Below are positions 45,131 to 56,392 of a stretch of DNA of 64,000 bases, piece by piece. This stretch comes from Porphyra umbilicalis (Eukaryota > Rhodophyta > Bangiophyceae > Bangiales > Bangiaceae): NCBI GenBank assembly GCA_002049455.2, contig KV918792.1, forward strand, positions 248,001 to 312,000, read 5' to 3'. Positions within the stretch are counted from its first letter, which is position 1, and the number at the start of each line of letters is the position of its first letter. The position numbers and the translations under genes are program-made. Under the pieces are notes generated by a model, which did not search any database, was not told the DNA's origin, and was given only the letters and a program-made list of their open reading frames with translations.

Positions 45131-46121
45131 CTATGGGGCCAGGGCGATGCCCTCAGTCGTGACGACGATTGTCCCATACGTGAAAAAGGCGGCCCGCCTT
45201 GCGTAGGACGCGCCGCAGGGCGGCGTGGTACCGCTTCGCCGGCGTCCGCGGGGACTACAGGCAGGGGGGGACGTCGGCGGCGAGCCCGATGCGGGCGTAC
45301 TCGACCATAGCGGCGACAATCCCGCACGGCCCCACCTCGGACCAGCTGACGGACGGGTCGTACCCGAACAAGGCGACGACCTGCCCGGACGTCACGGAGT
45401 CCCGCCACTCCGTGGCCGTCACCGGGGTAGGGGGCGTCCACGACGCCGACAACCACCAAACGAAGGCGACGTCCGGTTGCCCCGGAACTGGGGTCACGAC
45501 GGGGCCGGCAACCCCCAGCTCCATCGGCGCCGTGGCAAGACCGTCGTTGGCGAAGACGGCATCCCAGCGCGCGGGGCGCGGACCGGCGGGCGCCGCGGCG
45601 TCGCCGGCGGGGCGGTACTCGGACCGCCCGTAGCACCCGCCGCTAGCGCCGCCATGGCGGCCCTGGCCGCCGTCGGTCGGCCACGCGGGCTCGTCACGGC
45701 CGGCGGCCATATATTCGCGGCCATCGCTCGGACCGGCCGCCGACCACACGCTGTCGTCCCGCACGTCGGCACGGCGGCCGGGGCCGCCCTCCCAGTGTTC
45801 GTCGCGGTCGCGACGGGGGGCAGCGGCGCCGCCGCCAGACTCGGACGCCCATCCGCGACCGGGCCTGTCACCGGCAGTGCCGGCGTGGTCGCCGCGCCAC
45901 GTCGTGTCCCAGCGCTCATCGTGAGCCGCGCCGGCCCCGTCCTCGCGGACCGCCGCGCGCTGGCCCCACTCGGCGCTGCCGGCAAGAGTCGACGCGGAGA
46001 AGCCGCGGGGGTAGGCATCGGAACCTCCGCAGTCGCTGGCGCTGGCCTCCTCCTCATCCCCCTTGGGGTCCCGGGGCCCCGGGCGGTGGGGCCCAGGAAG
46101 AGCCGGGCCGCCGCGCGCCAT
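45131..46121 (-). mobile_element. Antisense ORF B of the gypsy element
   Basis: Minus-strand frame with ATG at 46121 and at least 288 codons. The N part is Gly/Asp/Arg-rich and probably disordered. The C part is well mixed, with VAFVWWLSASWTPP and VALFGYDPSVSW, and looks folded. It lies between pol and the 3' LTR on the opposite strand. I recognise no family. Extra ORFs in this position, some antisense, are known in several plant Ty3/gypsy lineages, with unknown function. Confidence 0.55.
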
Positions 46122-46148
46122 GTCGGCGTGGCGCCTCTTCCGCGTGCA

Positions 46149-47758
46149 TTACGCGGCCGACGCGGCCGCCTCCTCCGCCGACGGCGGGACGGCGTCCGGG
46201 TCGGACGAGTTGAAGCCAGCCGGTATCGCCCAGGGCTCCGTCGTGACGGGCAACGCCCGCGAGGTGACGTCCGCAAGCCGCGGCTCCGCGAGCACGACCC
46301 CCAACGGGGCTTGCGGCGACCGCAAGACGCTCACGACGCGGACGTAGTGGTACCGGCCGTCCGCCACGGGACCCACTTGGTGGGGCAGCAGGGTGATGGG
46401 AGCTTTACGGGAGGTATCGTGGTGGTGGGGCATCAGGTCATGGACGGCCGCCCAGTGCACCGCCCTCACGATGGCGTCGTACTACTGCAAGGCGTCGGCG
46501 GCACCGCTGTCGCCCGGCGCGAGGTCGTCGACCTTGAACTTCCGCGTCATGGCGTAGTAGCACGTCGACGGCTCGAAGACGCGGTGCAACTCGCGGTACG
46601 CGCGCAGCAACCCCGACACGATGGCGGCCGTCAGCATGACGTAGGCCGTGCCCTGGATGGGGTGGCAGGGGATCGCCTGGAGCAGCAACTGCTGCTGGTG
46701 CACTACGGGCGGGTACTCGTACGTCAGCACCCGCGGCGTCGCACACCGCCTGACCATTGCCGGCGGCAAGGGAGCACGCGCCGGCGTCAAGGCAATGACG
46801 GAACGGACGGACAGGAGGATTGCCCCGTGCCCGGCCCGCCGGGCGCTTACGAGCTCGCCGCGTGCGCGGCGCGCGGCCTCCAACGCCAAGTCCGCCGGGG
46901 CGGTCGCGGGGCCCACCGACGCCAAGGCGATCAGGGGGCCCACGCCCCCGAAGTTGGCAAGCGCCAAGTAGTGACCGAACGGGACCGCAGGGCGGTGGCG
47001 AAGGCGTGCATGCCAGTCCTCGAGGTAGGCGATTTCCTCTTCGCCGGCGACGAACGGGAGCTTGGCCGCGGGCGCGGGACCAAGACCACCCGCCCCGAGT
47101 TGCACCGCAACATGCAGCGCAGCCACGCCGCGCTGTCCCCGACCGAGCGGACGAAGGAAGCGAAGTCGCGCTCGGCCGCCGGCCGGGTACCGTAACCCGC
47201 CACCTTGGCGAACTCCTTGAAGGCACGCCACACGGCGGCTGCCTCGCCTGCGTCGTGGGGATGAGCCTGGAGGAAGACGTCGCTGACGAGCAGCCAGTCG
47301 GCCGAGGCCACGGCCGTCCCCAGCGGGGCGAGCCACGCTTGGACGGCGGACGGCGCCGGGCGTCGCGGGAGCGCGGGGGCCGAGTGCCCAAACAACGGCA
47401 GGCGCTCCTCCGGCACGACCGCGGGAAACCCGCTGAAGGAGGCACTAGGGCCCGGGCCGGCCGCGGGCGCCAGGCAAGCCGCGGACTCGGCCCCGGCGCT
47501 GGCCGCGGCGGCGGCGCCCGCTGGGCGGAAGGGCTTCCGCCACTCCCGGCCGTTCGGGTCATACGGGAGCCGCATACCCGGCGGCACCGACGGACGGACG
47601 GGGACGGTTGGGCGGCGCCCGGACGGTCCCGACGCGGGCGGCGCGACGGCCGCCGACGCCGACCCCGGAGCGGCGGCCGCCGTGGACGGGCACGACGGGG
47701 GCGCGGGGGACGGAGCCCCGACGGGGCCGGCGGGGGGCGTCGCCGGGGACGGCTCCAT
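46149..47758 (-). mobile_element. Antisense ORF A of the gypsy element
   Basis: Minus strand, ATG at 47758, 16 bp from the 3' LTR. It starts Pro/Ala-rich. A folded-looking domain follows, with PLFGHSAPALPRRP, DWLLVSDVFLQAHPHD and AYVMLTAAIVSGLLRAYRE. Open text lies in more than one frame. The position suggests transcription from within or near the 3' LTR on the opposite strand. No family recognised. Confidence 0.5.
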
Positions 47759-47773
47759 CTCGGCTGAAGGGGA

Positions 47774-48420
47774 AGTAGTACTACGGGGCCCCCTATGAGC
47801 CAGGGGGCCACCGTGGGGACGTCGGCGACGACGGGGGACGCGGTCCCCGACGTGGGGTGGCGACGCCAGCGGCGGTGGTGGCCGACGGGGCGGCGACGCG
47901 AGGGTTGGGGCGAGGGGGCGGCCCCGCTGACCGGCTCGGGCCACCCGGGGAGCGTACCCGACCCGCCGCGCACGGCACGCGGGCCCCGCGGGAGGCCGGA
48001 TTGGCGCGCCCGAGAGGGCGCTGGCGCGCCCGAGAGGGCGCGGCAGGCGACGGCCCACCGGGCGCCACGCGGCGGGTGCAGCGCGTTGCGCGCGGGACGG
48101 TTTCTCCCCCTCGTCTGTCATGATCGCCTCGGGGGACTTGACATGCATGGAGGGAATTATCTGCATTGGTTGGTAACGGCCCGGGTCAATTCTTATTTGG
48201 GGAAATTGGGCCCGGGCGACGGTTTTCGCCCTTTTAGGACGAAGGGCGACGACGGTGAGAGGCACCGTCGTCGCCGGCAAGTAAACCGTGTCTCGATGTC
48301 TTGGCGTTTCGATCGGCCCGACTTCCCGGACCTCGAGCCCCATAGCGGGTGTCGCGCGAGCGGCTAACATGGCGGTTACTTCCCTCCTCTCGAGGTAACC
48401 TCCTACATTGTGGTACTACA
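47774..48420 (+). repeat. Gypsy 3' LTR
   Basis: 647 bp, preceded by the purine-rich tract. Pairs with 35500-36146 with ~20 differences. Confidence 0.9.
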
Positions 48421-48562
48421 AGGGCTTTAGAACCCTCTGCATGAAGGGGGTCTGAAGGGCATCAGACCCTTCGGTGAGATCGTCCTCGGAGAGCTTTGCA
48501 CGGAATCTCGATGACGGGACTTTGACCGGTTGGCTGCAATTATCCCTGGGGTACTGGGATGA
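48421..48562. mobile_element. Copia 3' internal remnant
   Basis: 142 bp between the gypsy 3' LTR and the copia 3' LTR. Not array sequence. Best explained as the last internal part of the copia fossil, left after gypsy insertion. Confidence 0.5.
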
Positions 48563-48929
48563 GTGTGAAGTGTACTTCTGCAGTCCTCCAGGGACAGTCG
48601 GCCCTTGCGTAAGTCGTAAGTATTTGAATTTGTGTGGTGACACTGCATATTCTTGTTTATAGATCTTTCAGAGGGGAACCTATCAGGGGTTGAGCTCCGG
48701 GATAAGTTTGTGTGGGGAGTGGCGCCTTTGGTGTGAGGCTGTGGGCGCCCTGCAGAGGTGCGGGAGCTGCCCTGGAAAAGCCGCGCGGGCCTTGTCGGCC
48801 GCGCCATTGAAGGGGCCTGAGAAGGCCCTGCGGCTGAGGTGGTCTGGCGGATATCATGCACGCCTTTCCAGGCCTAGGAACGCCGTGCCTAGTAAAATAA
48901 CGCACCTACCCAACATCATTGACTTCACA
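48563..48929 (+). repeat. Copia 3' LTR
   Basis: 367 bp, TGTGAAGTG...GACTTCACA, same length as and roughly 82% identical to 21102-21468. The 390-bp array starts immediately after it. Confidence 0.8.
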
Positions 48930-51900
48930 GAGGGCACCAAGACGAGATTGGTGGCAACGATGAGCTTTGCCGTGGCAGTTGCCGTCGGTCTGATGGTAGT
49001 CGTGATGGTGGTCGTCCTGTCAAAGATAGCGAGTCAGCTCGTGCCCGCGGTGGTGTAGCTGGTGCGCGACGTGCTCGAGTTGACAAGCTTGGCGGCGCTC
49101 GTCGTGCTTATGGCGGTGCTCGTCCAGGACCGGATGGTGGCACACGTGGTGTTACAGGTGGTTACAAGGATGCACGAGTTGGCCAACACGATGGATGTTT
49201 GCAAAACTTGGCCTCCGTGTGAGGTTCAGAATGGCGGCCAAAGTGAAGGCGCACACGCCGGTCGTGTTGGTGCTGACGGTGGACAAAGCGTTCAACATCA
49301 GGACCCACGTGGCAGCGACCGACGGTATCACGACGAGATCGGTGGCAGCAGTGAGCGCTGGCTCGGCGGTCGCCGTAGGTCTGCCGGTAGTCGGGATGAT
49401 TCCCGAATTCGCAATAACGGAGGTGCAGGTTCTGCACGTGGTCGTGCATGTGGCGCGCAAGATGTGCAAGATGATGAGCGTGGCGGCGCGTGTCGAAGTT
49501 CTGGCGGTGATTGTCCAGGGGCAGATGGTGGCACACGTAGTGTTACAGGTGGTGAAAAGGATGCTCGTGTTGCACGACAAGACGCATTGTTGAAAGCCTG
49601 AAGTCCGTGTGATGATCGAAGTTGCGGCCGAAGTGAAGACGCACACGCTGGTCGTGTTGATGCTGACGGTGGGCAACGTGTTCAACAGCAGGACTCACGC
49701 AGCGGTGTCTGACGACATCACGACGAGATTGGTGGCAACGATGAGCGCTGGCGTGGTGGTAGCCGTAGGTCTGATGGTGGTCGGGATGGTTGCCGTATTG
49801 GCCAAGGTTGAGGTGCAGTTAGTGCACGTGGCGGTGGAGGCTTTGCTCGAGGTGTGCAAGATGATGAGTTAGGCGGCGCTCGTCGTGGTTCTTGTGTTGC
49901 TCTTCCAATGCTGAATGGTGTCACACAAGGTGTTACAGGTGGTTCTAAGGGTGCTCAAGTTGCCCAACACTGCGGATTGGTGGAAGGCCGGCCTCCGTGT
50001 GACGGTCAGAATGGCGGCCAAGGTGAAGGCGCACACGCCGGTCGTGTTGGTGCTGATGGTGGACAACGTGTTGAACATCAGAACCCACGCGGACGCGACC
50101 GACGGCATCAAGACGAGATGAGTGGCAGCGATGAACGCTGGCGTGGCAGTCGCGGTCTGTTTGATGGCTGTCGTGATGATGATCGCGTGGGCTAATGAGG
50201 CGAGTCAGCTCGTGCACGTGTTGGTCCAGGCGAGGCCCGAGGTGTGTAAGATGACGAACATGGCAGCGCTCGTCATGGTTCCCGTGGTGCTGGCGGAGAA
50301 CCAAATGGTGGGCAATGTCGAGGTAAGAAATGTGGCGACGAAGCTCGGGATACACAACACGATCAAGTGAAGGGGGCTGGGCCCCTGTGTGATGGTGAAA
50401 GTGGTGAGCAAGTTGAACGCGCACACGCAGGTCGAGTAGGTGCTGGCGGTGGGCCCCGTGTTCAACAGCAGGACCCACGCGGCAGCGACCGACGGCCTCA
50501 AGACGAGATTGGTAACAACGATGCACATTGTCCTGGCGATCGCCGTCGGTCTGACTGTGGTCGAGATAATTGCCGTATTGGCCATGGCGGAGGTGCAGTT
50601 AGTGCACGAGGTAGTGCAGGCGGTGCGCAAGGTGTGCATGATGATGAGCGTGGCGGCGCTCGTCCCGCTTCTGGCGGTGCTCGTCCAGAACCAGATGGTG
50701 GCACCCGACGTGTTACAGGTGGTTACAAGGATGCTCGAGTTGGCCAACACGATGGATGTTTGCAAACCTTGGCCTCCGTGTGAGGTTCAGAATGGTGGCC
50801 AAGGTGAAGGCGCACACGCCGGTCGTGTTGGTGCTGACGGTGGGCAAAGCGTTCGAAATCAGGACCCACGCGGCAGCGACCGACGGTATCAAATCGAGAT
50901 TGTTGGCAATTATACGCGTCGTCGTCGCGCTCGCTGTGGGTCTGACGATGGTCTGGATCAGGCCCCACGATGGGTACTAAAATTCGGCTTGAGTTGCTTC
51001 TTACGGACCTCTTTTCAGGTCGGGAATCTTTCAGCAAACACAATTTGACATGGGTACAAGTGGCGAAATATGCTGCGACTCGCAAGTGCGGATACTCAAA
51101 AGTCTCAACTGTGGTGCTTGAGGGGCTTCGTTTTTGAATGTGGGGTCCACTTCTAGCGAACATGCTGCTGACTGACACATCCGGATTCGCTTACCGTGAA
51201 GCTGATTACATCTGTCCTCGACCGGTGCGCACTGCCAAGCCGTGCCATGAGATGATGCAGGGAACCGCAGAAGCGGTGTTCTCTGTTCTTCTCTCAGGCA
51301 TGCTGTTCTCGACGGGCAGCGGCACTCCCATCCTACTGCCCCATGCTTTGAACGTATCGTCGCGCCGGTCGCTCTGTTCCGCGGCCCTCAAGGCATCCTC
51401 GATCGCCCCCCCCCTCCCCTTCCCCCCCGAACTCCCCACCTACCTCCCCCCACGGCCCCCATGCGCCTCTCCGAGCCCCTAAGAGCCACCTTTCCTCTCC
51501 GCCGCCCCCCCCCCCCCCCCCCCTGTCTTTTCCCCGGCGGCAACGGCAGTGAAAACCGCGCTTGGCAGGCCGTCCGGTAACGCAGGCTGCTGGTTTCTTC
51601 TTCACGGGACAAAGCTGACACTGACAGCAAGGCGTTTCTCATGCTCACCGCATATGCATTCCATACTCACTCAGCTTGTCTTCAAAAGTACATTCTCTCT
51701 GCCTCCGAGGTCATGCGAGTGTATTCCTGGACCCCTTCAATTTGGCAAGTAAGGGTGGCCTCGCACTCGTACTTGCCAAAATCCTTGATGGCCACATACC
51801 CATAGCAGGGCCTGGTCGGGATGGTTGCCGTGCTGGCCATGGCAGAGGTGCAGCTCGTGCGAGTGGTCGTGCAGGCTGTGCGCGAGGTGTGCAAGGTGAT

Positions 51901-53125
51901 GAGCTTGGCGGCGCTCGTCGTGCTCTTTACGGTGCTCGCCCACGACCAGATGGTGGCACACGTCGTAATACAGGTGGTGCCAAGGAAGCTCGAGTCGCCC
52001 GACACGATGAATTCGTAGAAGCTTGGCCTCCGTAAGATGGATAAAGTGGCGGCTGAGGTGAAGACGCACACGCTGGTCGTGTTGGTGCTGACGGTAGGCA
52101 ACGTGTTCAAAATCAGGACCTACGCGGCGGAGACCGACGACATCACGACGAGAATGGTAACAACGACAAGCTCTGGCTTGGCGATCGCCGTCGGTCTGAC
52201 GGTGGTCGGAATCGTTGCCGTATTGGCCAAGGTGGAGGTGGAGCTAGTGCACGTGGTGGTGGCGGCTTTGCGCAAGATGTGCAAGATGATGAGCTTGGCG
52301 GCAAGTGTCGAAGATTTGGCGGTGCTCGTCCGGGACCTGCTGGTGGCACACGTGGTGTTGCAGGTGGTGACAAGGATGCTCGAGTTGCCGGACACGATGG
52401 ATTGTTGAAAACGTGGCCTCCGTAAGATGGTCGAAGTGGTGGCCAAAATGAAGGCGCACACGCCGGTCGTGTTGGTGCTGTCGGTGGGCAACGTGTTCAA
52501 CATCAGAACCCACGCGGCAGCGACCGACAGCATTGAGACAAAATGGGTTGCAACGATGAGCGCTGGCGTGGCGGTCGCCGTCTGTCTGATGGCTGTCGTG
52601 ATGGTGGTCGCGTTGGTCAAGCGGAAGAGTCAGCTCGTGCTCGAGTTTGTGCGAGCGGTGCCCGTGCTGTGTGAGATGACGAGCTTGGCGGCACTCTTCG
52701 TGGTTCTCGTGGTGCTGGCGGAAGACCAGATGGTGCCCCATGTGGAGGTAAGAAGTGTGGCGACAAAGCTCAGGTCACACAACACGATAGAGTGAAGGGG
52801 GCTGGGTCCCTGTGTAGTGGTGAAAGTGGTGGGCAAGATGAACGCGCACGCGCCGGTCGTGTTGGTGGTGACAGTGGGCAACTTGCTCAACACCAGAACC
52901 ACGCGGCAGCGACCAAAGGCATCAAGAAAACATTGGTGGCAACGATGAGCGCTTGCTTAGCGGTCGCCGTTGGTCTGATGGAAGTCGTGATGGTTGTCGT
53001 GTTGGCCGAAGTGGCGGGGCAGTTGGTACACGTGCTGGGGCAGGCCGTGCGCGAGGTGTATAAGATGACAAACCTCGCGGCGTTCGTCTTGGTTCTGGTG
53101 CCGCTGGCCGAGGACAGATGCTGGC
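48930..53125. repeat. 390-bp tandem array, distal part
   Basis: About 8-9 copies. The marker GGTCGTGTTGGTGCTGACGG recurs near 49258, 49641, 50032, 50422, 50813, 52066, 52459 and 52848, giving periods of 383-393 bp, not all multiples of three. Copies differ by ~10-20%. Frames open per unit (Val/Ala on plus, Thr- or His-rich on minus) end near each repeat boundary, so I read this as satellite DNA, not a repeat protein. A hAT-type MITE sits at 50959-51814. Confidence 0.85.
50959..51814. mobile_element. hAT-type MITE with 8-bp duplication
   Basis: An 856-bp element in the 390-bp array. The ends are inverted repeats, CAGGCCCCACGATGGGTA versus CAGGCCCTGCTATGGGTA. The 8-bp duplications are GTCTGGAT (50951-50958) and GTCGGGAT (51815-51822). 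Neighbouring array units give the empty site. CAGG ends with 8-bp duplications define hAT elements. It contains a long C run (about 51505-51523) and no transposase. Confidence 0.85.
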
Positions 53126-53286
53126 ACAAGTGAGACTATCCGTCGCGGCAATAAATCCCAAGTTGCGCAAGAGTTGTATTGGCATGCGTTTTTTGCGCTT
53201 CTATTGTCGTCGGTTATCTTTCCCCTCATGGTGGCCATGTCAGTCAAGCTGGACACGGGGGTCATTTTCACGCCCTCGTTGATCTC

Positions 53287-54793
53287 ATGCCTTGCGCGGC
53301 GACACCCGCCGCTCGAGAGCTGTGTGACACGCGTCCTCAAAACCGAAGTATGTCCGCCACCGTGGGACACGCTAACGATGGCGTCCAGGCGCAGCGTGCA
53401 AAACCACGCCCGAGCGGAGATGATGGGGGGTCCTTGGAAGACGCACTCGCACACAACCTTCCGGGTGATGAGAGAATAGTCAGTTCAGAAGCAGATGGCG
53501 CTGGTCTGGGGCGGCTCCACATTCAACACGATGAGCCAGTGATGGAGACCCGGGCTGCCAAGCCAATGGGCCTAGATTTCCACTCAATTCCTATAGCCTG
53601 CTCAACTACTGTTCCGAAAATCGAACAGCTTGGTGTTGTTAGATCTCGGGCAGCGTCGATCCAAAGTTCTGGTGCGCACGTGCTCCGAATTGCAGCACCC
53701 GAGATTAGACCCGTGCCATTTCTGACGCCCCAGCAAAAAGTTGGGGTGAATGTCCGGGTGTGGGTTCAGACATTTCCGCAATGCCCAACTATTGTCAGCG
53801 AGTCCTTCGCGGGCAGTGCAGACCGGGACCCTGCTATCAAGTGCACCGGACTCAATGCGCAGGTGCCTCCTGAACGGTAGATGATGCTATCGAATGCTGT
53901 TATCAAGAAGAGAATGCGCGCGAGCACAACCGCTCTTCGCGGACTTCGGTGTGACGCAGTTCTTTCAGAACGTGAATAATCTGAGGGTCACCTGGGTGGG
54001 AGGTGTGACATCAGGCCGCCCAGAGGCAAGAGCCCTGAATCCCGCAAAGCCTAATCCGATAGACGTGTACTACGTATCGGACATGACTCCAGTCAATGCG
54101 GACGTGTGTGGTAGGAGCCTGGGTGATTGTGCCTGTGCAGCTGAACCGGATCCCTTGCTGTCCATTGAACGATTCAACCACCCTCGTACGCTGAACCACC
54201 ACAGCATGTTAGGCGCATGTGCCACAAACGAAAGTATAGACATTAGTCTGCTCTACATGGGAAGCGCCGGCTCGCATTTTAGCTTGCATGTTGAAGACCT
54301 TCTCCTTCATTCGGTCTCCCACCTGCAGTCTTGAGCGCGTAAGTTCTGGTTTTTTGTTCCGAGATCTAAAGTCCTCAAGATGGTACGCGTCATGAGTGAA
54401 TGCATAAACCCTGTCGTGCTTGCGGCAGCAGGAGGAGATGTGTGGAAGCTTCTTGCGGAAAAGGCTGTCTTGTGGCCGGCTTCGCTCTTTCTCGCCCACG
54501 TCATTCACGTCAACTTCCATGAAACGAAAGCAAAGGACTTCTTCGTCACGGACTACGGTGTTCCGCACAGCAGGGACCAACGTAGCATCTGCAGTGAATA
54601 CTGCGTACACTGGCTGGCTTGTGTACGCGATTGAAAACGCGGCCCACTGGCGTCTAAAAATCGGTATGCTGATTTCTTTCGAGACGCTGCTGGTTCTTAG
54701 CCCTCTGAAGCTTGCTGGTGGGAAGTGGTGGTGTGGTGACGCGCCATCCTACGAAGAATGCGACCCAGCAGAGTTTCTGAGAGACCTGTGAGT
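53287..54793 (+). pseudogene. JmjC-domain (lysine demethylase-like) gene, decayed
   Basis: The segment 53287-53880 (ATG to TAG, ~198 codons, Ser/Ala-rich then mixed) is probably the upstream part. The JmjC part lies at 53894-54793. LYMGSAGSHFSLHVEDLLLHSVSHL matches the JmjC signature, with HVED (about 54287) as the first two iron ligands. It is followed by KFWFFVP, as after the HFG motif. DFFVTDYGVPHS, then in the next frame GTNVASAVNTAYTGWL, match the HSGFN-AEAVNFA-WL region with the third ligand His. Breaks: a TGA at 54332-54334 where the family has Gly, and a one-base frame change near 54564. Family role: Fe(II)/2-oxoglutarate-dependent histone demethylation. It begins just after the 390-bp array ends. 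Confidence 0.6.
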
Positions 54794-55464
54794 CATGACT
54801 TCCTACTTGACGGAGTAACTGGACTGCGTCCTGGAGTATATGAGTCGGAACTCCCACCCGTCGTGAAAGGGGAAGAAGACAGCTGTGCTGGACTTGCAAG
54901 CGGCCCCATAGGGTGCTCACTCATTTTCGTCGTGCTCTGGCTGCCGTTGGTGGTTTTTTGCCTTGCGGTACACGGCGTGCGGTTGCTACAGAGGCAGTGG
55001 GGGGGTGTCGGGGGTGCCGGGTTTGGCGGGGGGTAGCGGGGGTGAAGGGGTTGACGGGGGTTCAGGGGTGGCGGCGTTGGCGGGGGTGTGGTCTTGGCGG
55101 CGTTGGCGGGGGTGCGGGCGGGAAGCGTTTCTAGGCAGGAGCAATCTACTGTTACTACTGTAAGAACATATGCTGCACAGAGCAATCACTGAAGACTACT
55201 GTAAGAACATATGCTGCAGAGCGATCACTGAAAAGCTGCGGTTGAAGAGCCTCGTCGAGAGCGAGGCCCGGAGCTTGTGTTGGCTCTGCGGCGAGATCTT
55301 GTCAGCTATATGAAATCGAGTACGATGCTGCAAGTTCTAAATTCTCATTGCGGTGGCAAGACGATCAGAGCTTGAGGCCGAGAGATTGGATCGGTCATTC
55401 TCTTCCGATTCTTAAACTCCTGTGCTTTGCCGGTCTGAGCCTCGCAACACACCTTTCGGGGCTT
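54794..55464. repeat. G-rich run and short tandem duplication
   Basis: About 54998-55130 is G-rich, with GGCGTTGGCGGGGGTG-type repeats that could form quadruplexes. About 55150-55232 is a ~42-bp unit (CTACTGTAAGAACATATGCT...CAATCACTGAA) present twice in tandem. 55235-55464 shows nothing. Confidence 0.6.
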
Positions 55465-55913
55465 TTGCTGACCTCCAAATAGTGGCGGTTGCAGAGTGGT
55501 TGCAATCACTCAACAGCATACATGGACCAATGGAAAGGCTAAGCATCATGTGAGTTCCTTACAAAGTCTCCTCATGCAGCTCTGCGCCCTGGAAACGCAC
55601 ATCAGGATCTCAAGAAATCTGAAGAAGTTTGTTGATCTCATCAGAAATCACAGGTCTGGCCCAGAACCCTCTCCATGCCCTCTTCAGGCCCAAGCAAGCG
55701 GCCTCAAAACTTCAGGAAATCTAATTCTGGGTTGCAATGGCTCTGCGTGACTCCTGCAAGACACGTTGATTGGCTTGCAACATTACTGGCGGTAACTCTC
55801 AGCCAATAGTACGATAGCAGCTTATCGAACAGCCAATCCAACTTCATTTCTATGCTGTGTCGTCGGCTCTGCCTCCTTTCTCTCGGCAACCGCCATTTTC
55901 TCGAAGTAAGCAG
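55465..55913. mobile_element. ~450-bp TA MITE, copy 1
   Basis: 449 bp, near-identical to 58428-58877 over most of its length. The ends are inverted repeats of ~35 bp (TTGCTGACCTCC...GTGGCGGTTGC). The left flanking dinucleotide is TT and the right is TA, so one TA has probably mutated. Non-coding; short frames are shared by both copies. Confidence 0.85.
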
Positions 55914-56392
55914 TATGTCTTCGACAGGCGAAGGGAACCCTGTTGTGCAGGCTGCCTGCCGGTACTTGCGCCCCCCCCCACATTGTCAGAACAATGGTCA
56001 TGTTGAGCGGGAGGAACTCCCGTTCACGCTCATGTTACGGCACGGCCCCTGAACAAGAGAATTCCTGTTACAAACGTTGTTTAGGTGCACGGACCTGGTC
56101 TCGAGGTCGGACGTTAAGAGATCGCGAGACACACACGCAGTACTCCTGTTAACCAGGATCGATTATTATTGCACTAATCTTCGGACGATGACAGGAAACT
56201 ACAGGTTATTGTTCCCCGGGAAAAAGGTTGGGCCCGAAGTATTAGGTACGATTAAATGAAATATGCCCCTACGACCTTATTCGCGCAGGTCTCAGATTTG
56301 TGGCCCGACCGCGACATTTGCCCGGCCCTAACCGCGGATCATGTTACGGAAGCCTCTTTGGCCAATCACATGCCCGTTTCCAACATCAGGTA
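55914..56392. other. No feature recognised
   Basis: 479 bp of mixed sequence. GAACAAGAGAATTCCTGTTAC and AGATCGCGAGACACACACGC-like text, no ORF of note, no repeat end. Confidence 0.4.

Larger units (their letters stand above)
35500..48420 (+). mobile_element. Ty3/gypsy chromovirus with antisense ORFs
   Basis: LTRs 35500-36146 and 47774-48420 are 647 bp each with ~20 differences (about 97% identical), so the insertion is young compared with the copia host. Order: LTR, primer site region (TTTGGCGCTCCGGG at 36147), gag, protease, RT, RNase H, integrase with chromodomain-like tail, antisense frames, purine-rich tract (GAAGGGGAAG at 47765), LTR. No convincing 5-bp target duplication. A ~1.25-kb AT-rich segment lies between protease and RT. 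Reading frames are mostly open, with about half a dozen breaks besides the insert. Confidence 0.9.
21102..48929 (+). mobile_element. Ty1/copia fossil, split by two large insertions
   Basis: 5' LTR 21102-21468 and 3' LTR 48563-48929 are both 367 bp, begin TG and end CA, and are roughly 82% identical by eye, so the copy is old. Remaining copia DNA lies in three pieces: 21102-21741 (LTR, primer site, start of gag), 31734-35499 (gag to RNase H) and 48421-48929. Between them lie the 10-kb Tc1-like element and the Ty3/gypsy element. Parts recognised are gag, a zinc-knuckle-like motif, protease (DSGATNHM), reverse transcriptase (YVDDL) and RNase H (TAEAEYV). The coding region is broken at many points, around ten. 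Array sequence on both outer sides supports reading this as one element. Confidence 0.8.

Noticed and set aside
48563-48929. Solo copia LTR
   Set aside because: It has the same length as 21102-21468, and array sequence continues on the outer side of each. It is better read as the 3' LTR of the same, interrupted element, though a missing exact 5-bp duplication leaves some doubt.
48930-53125. A multi-repeat membrane-like protein from the Val/Ala-rich plus frames of the 390-bp units
   Set aside because: Each frame ends near its repeat boundary and spacings are not all multiples of three.
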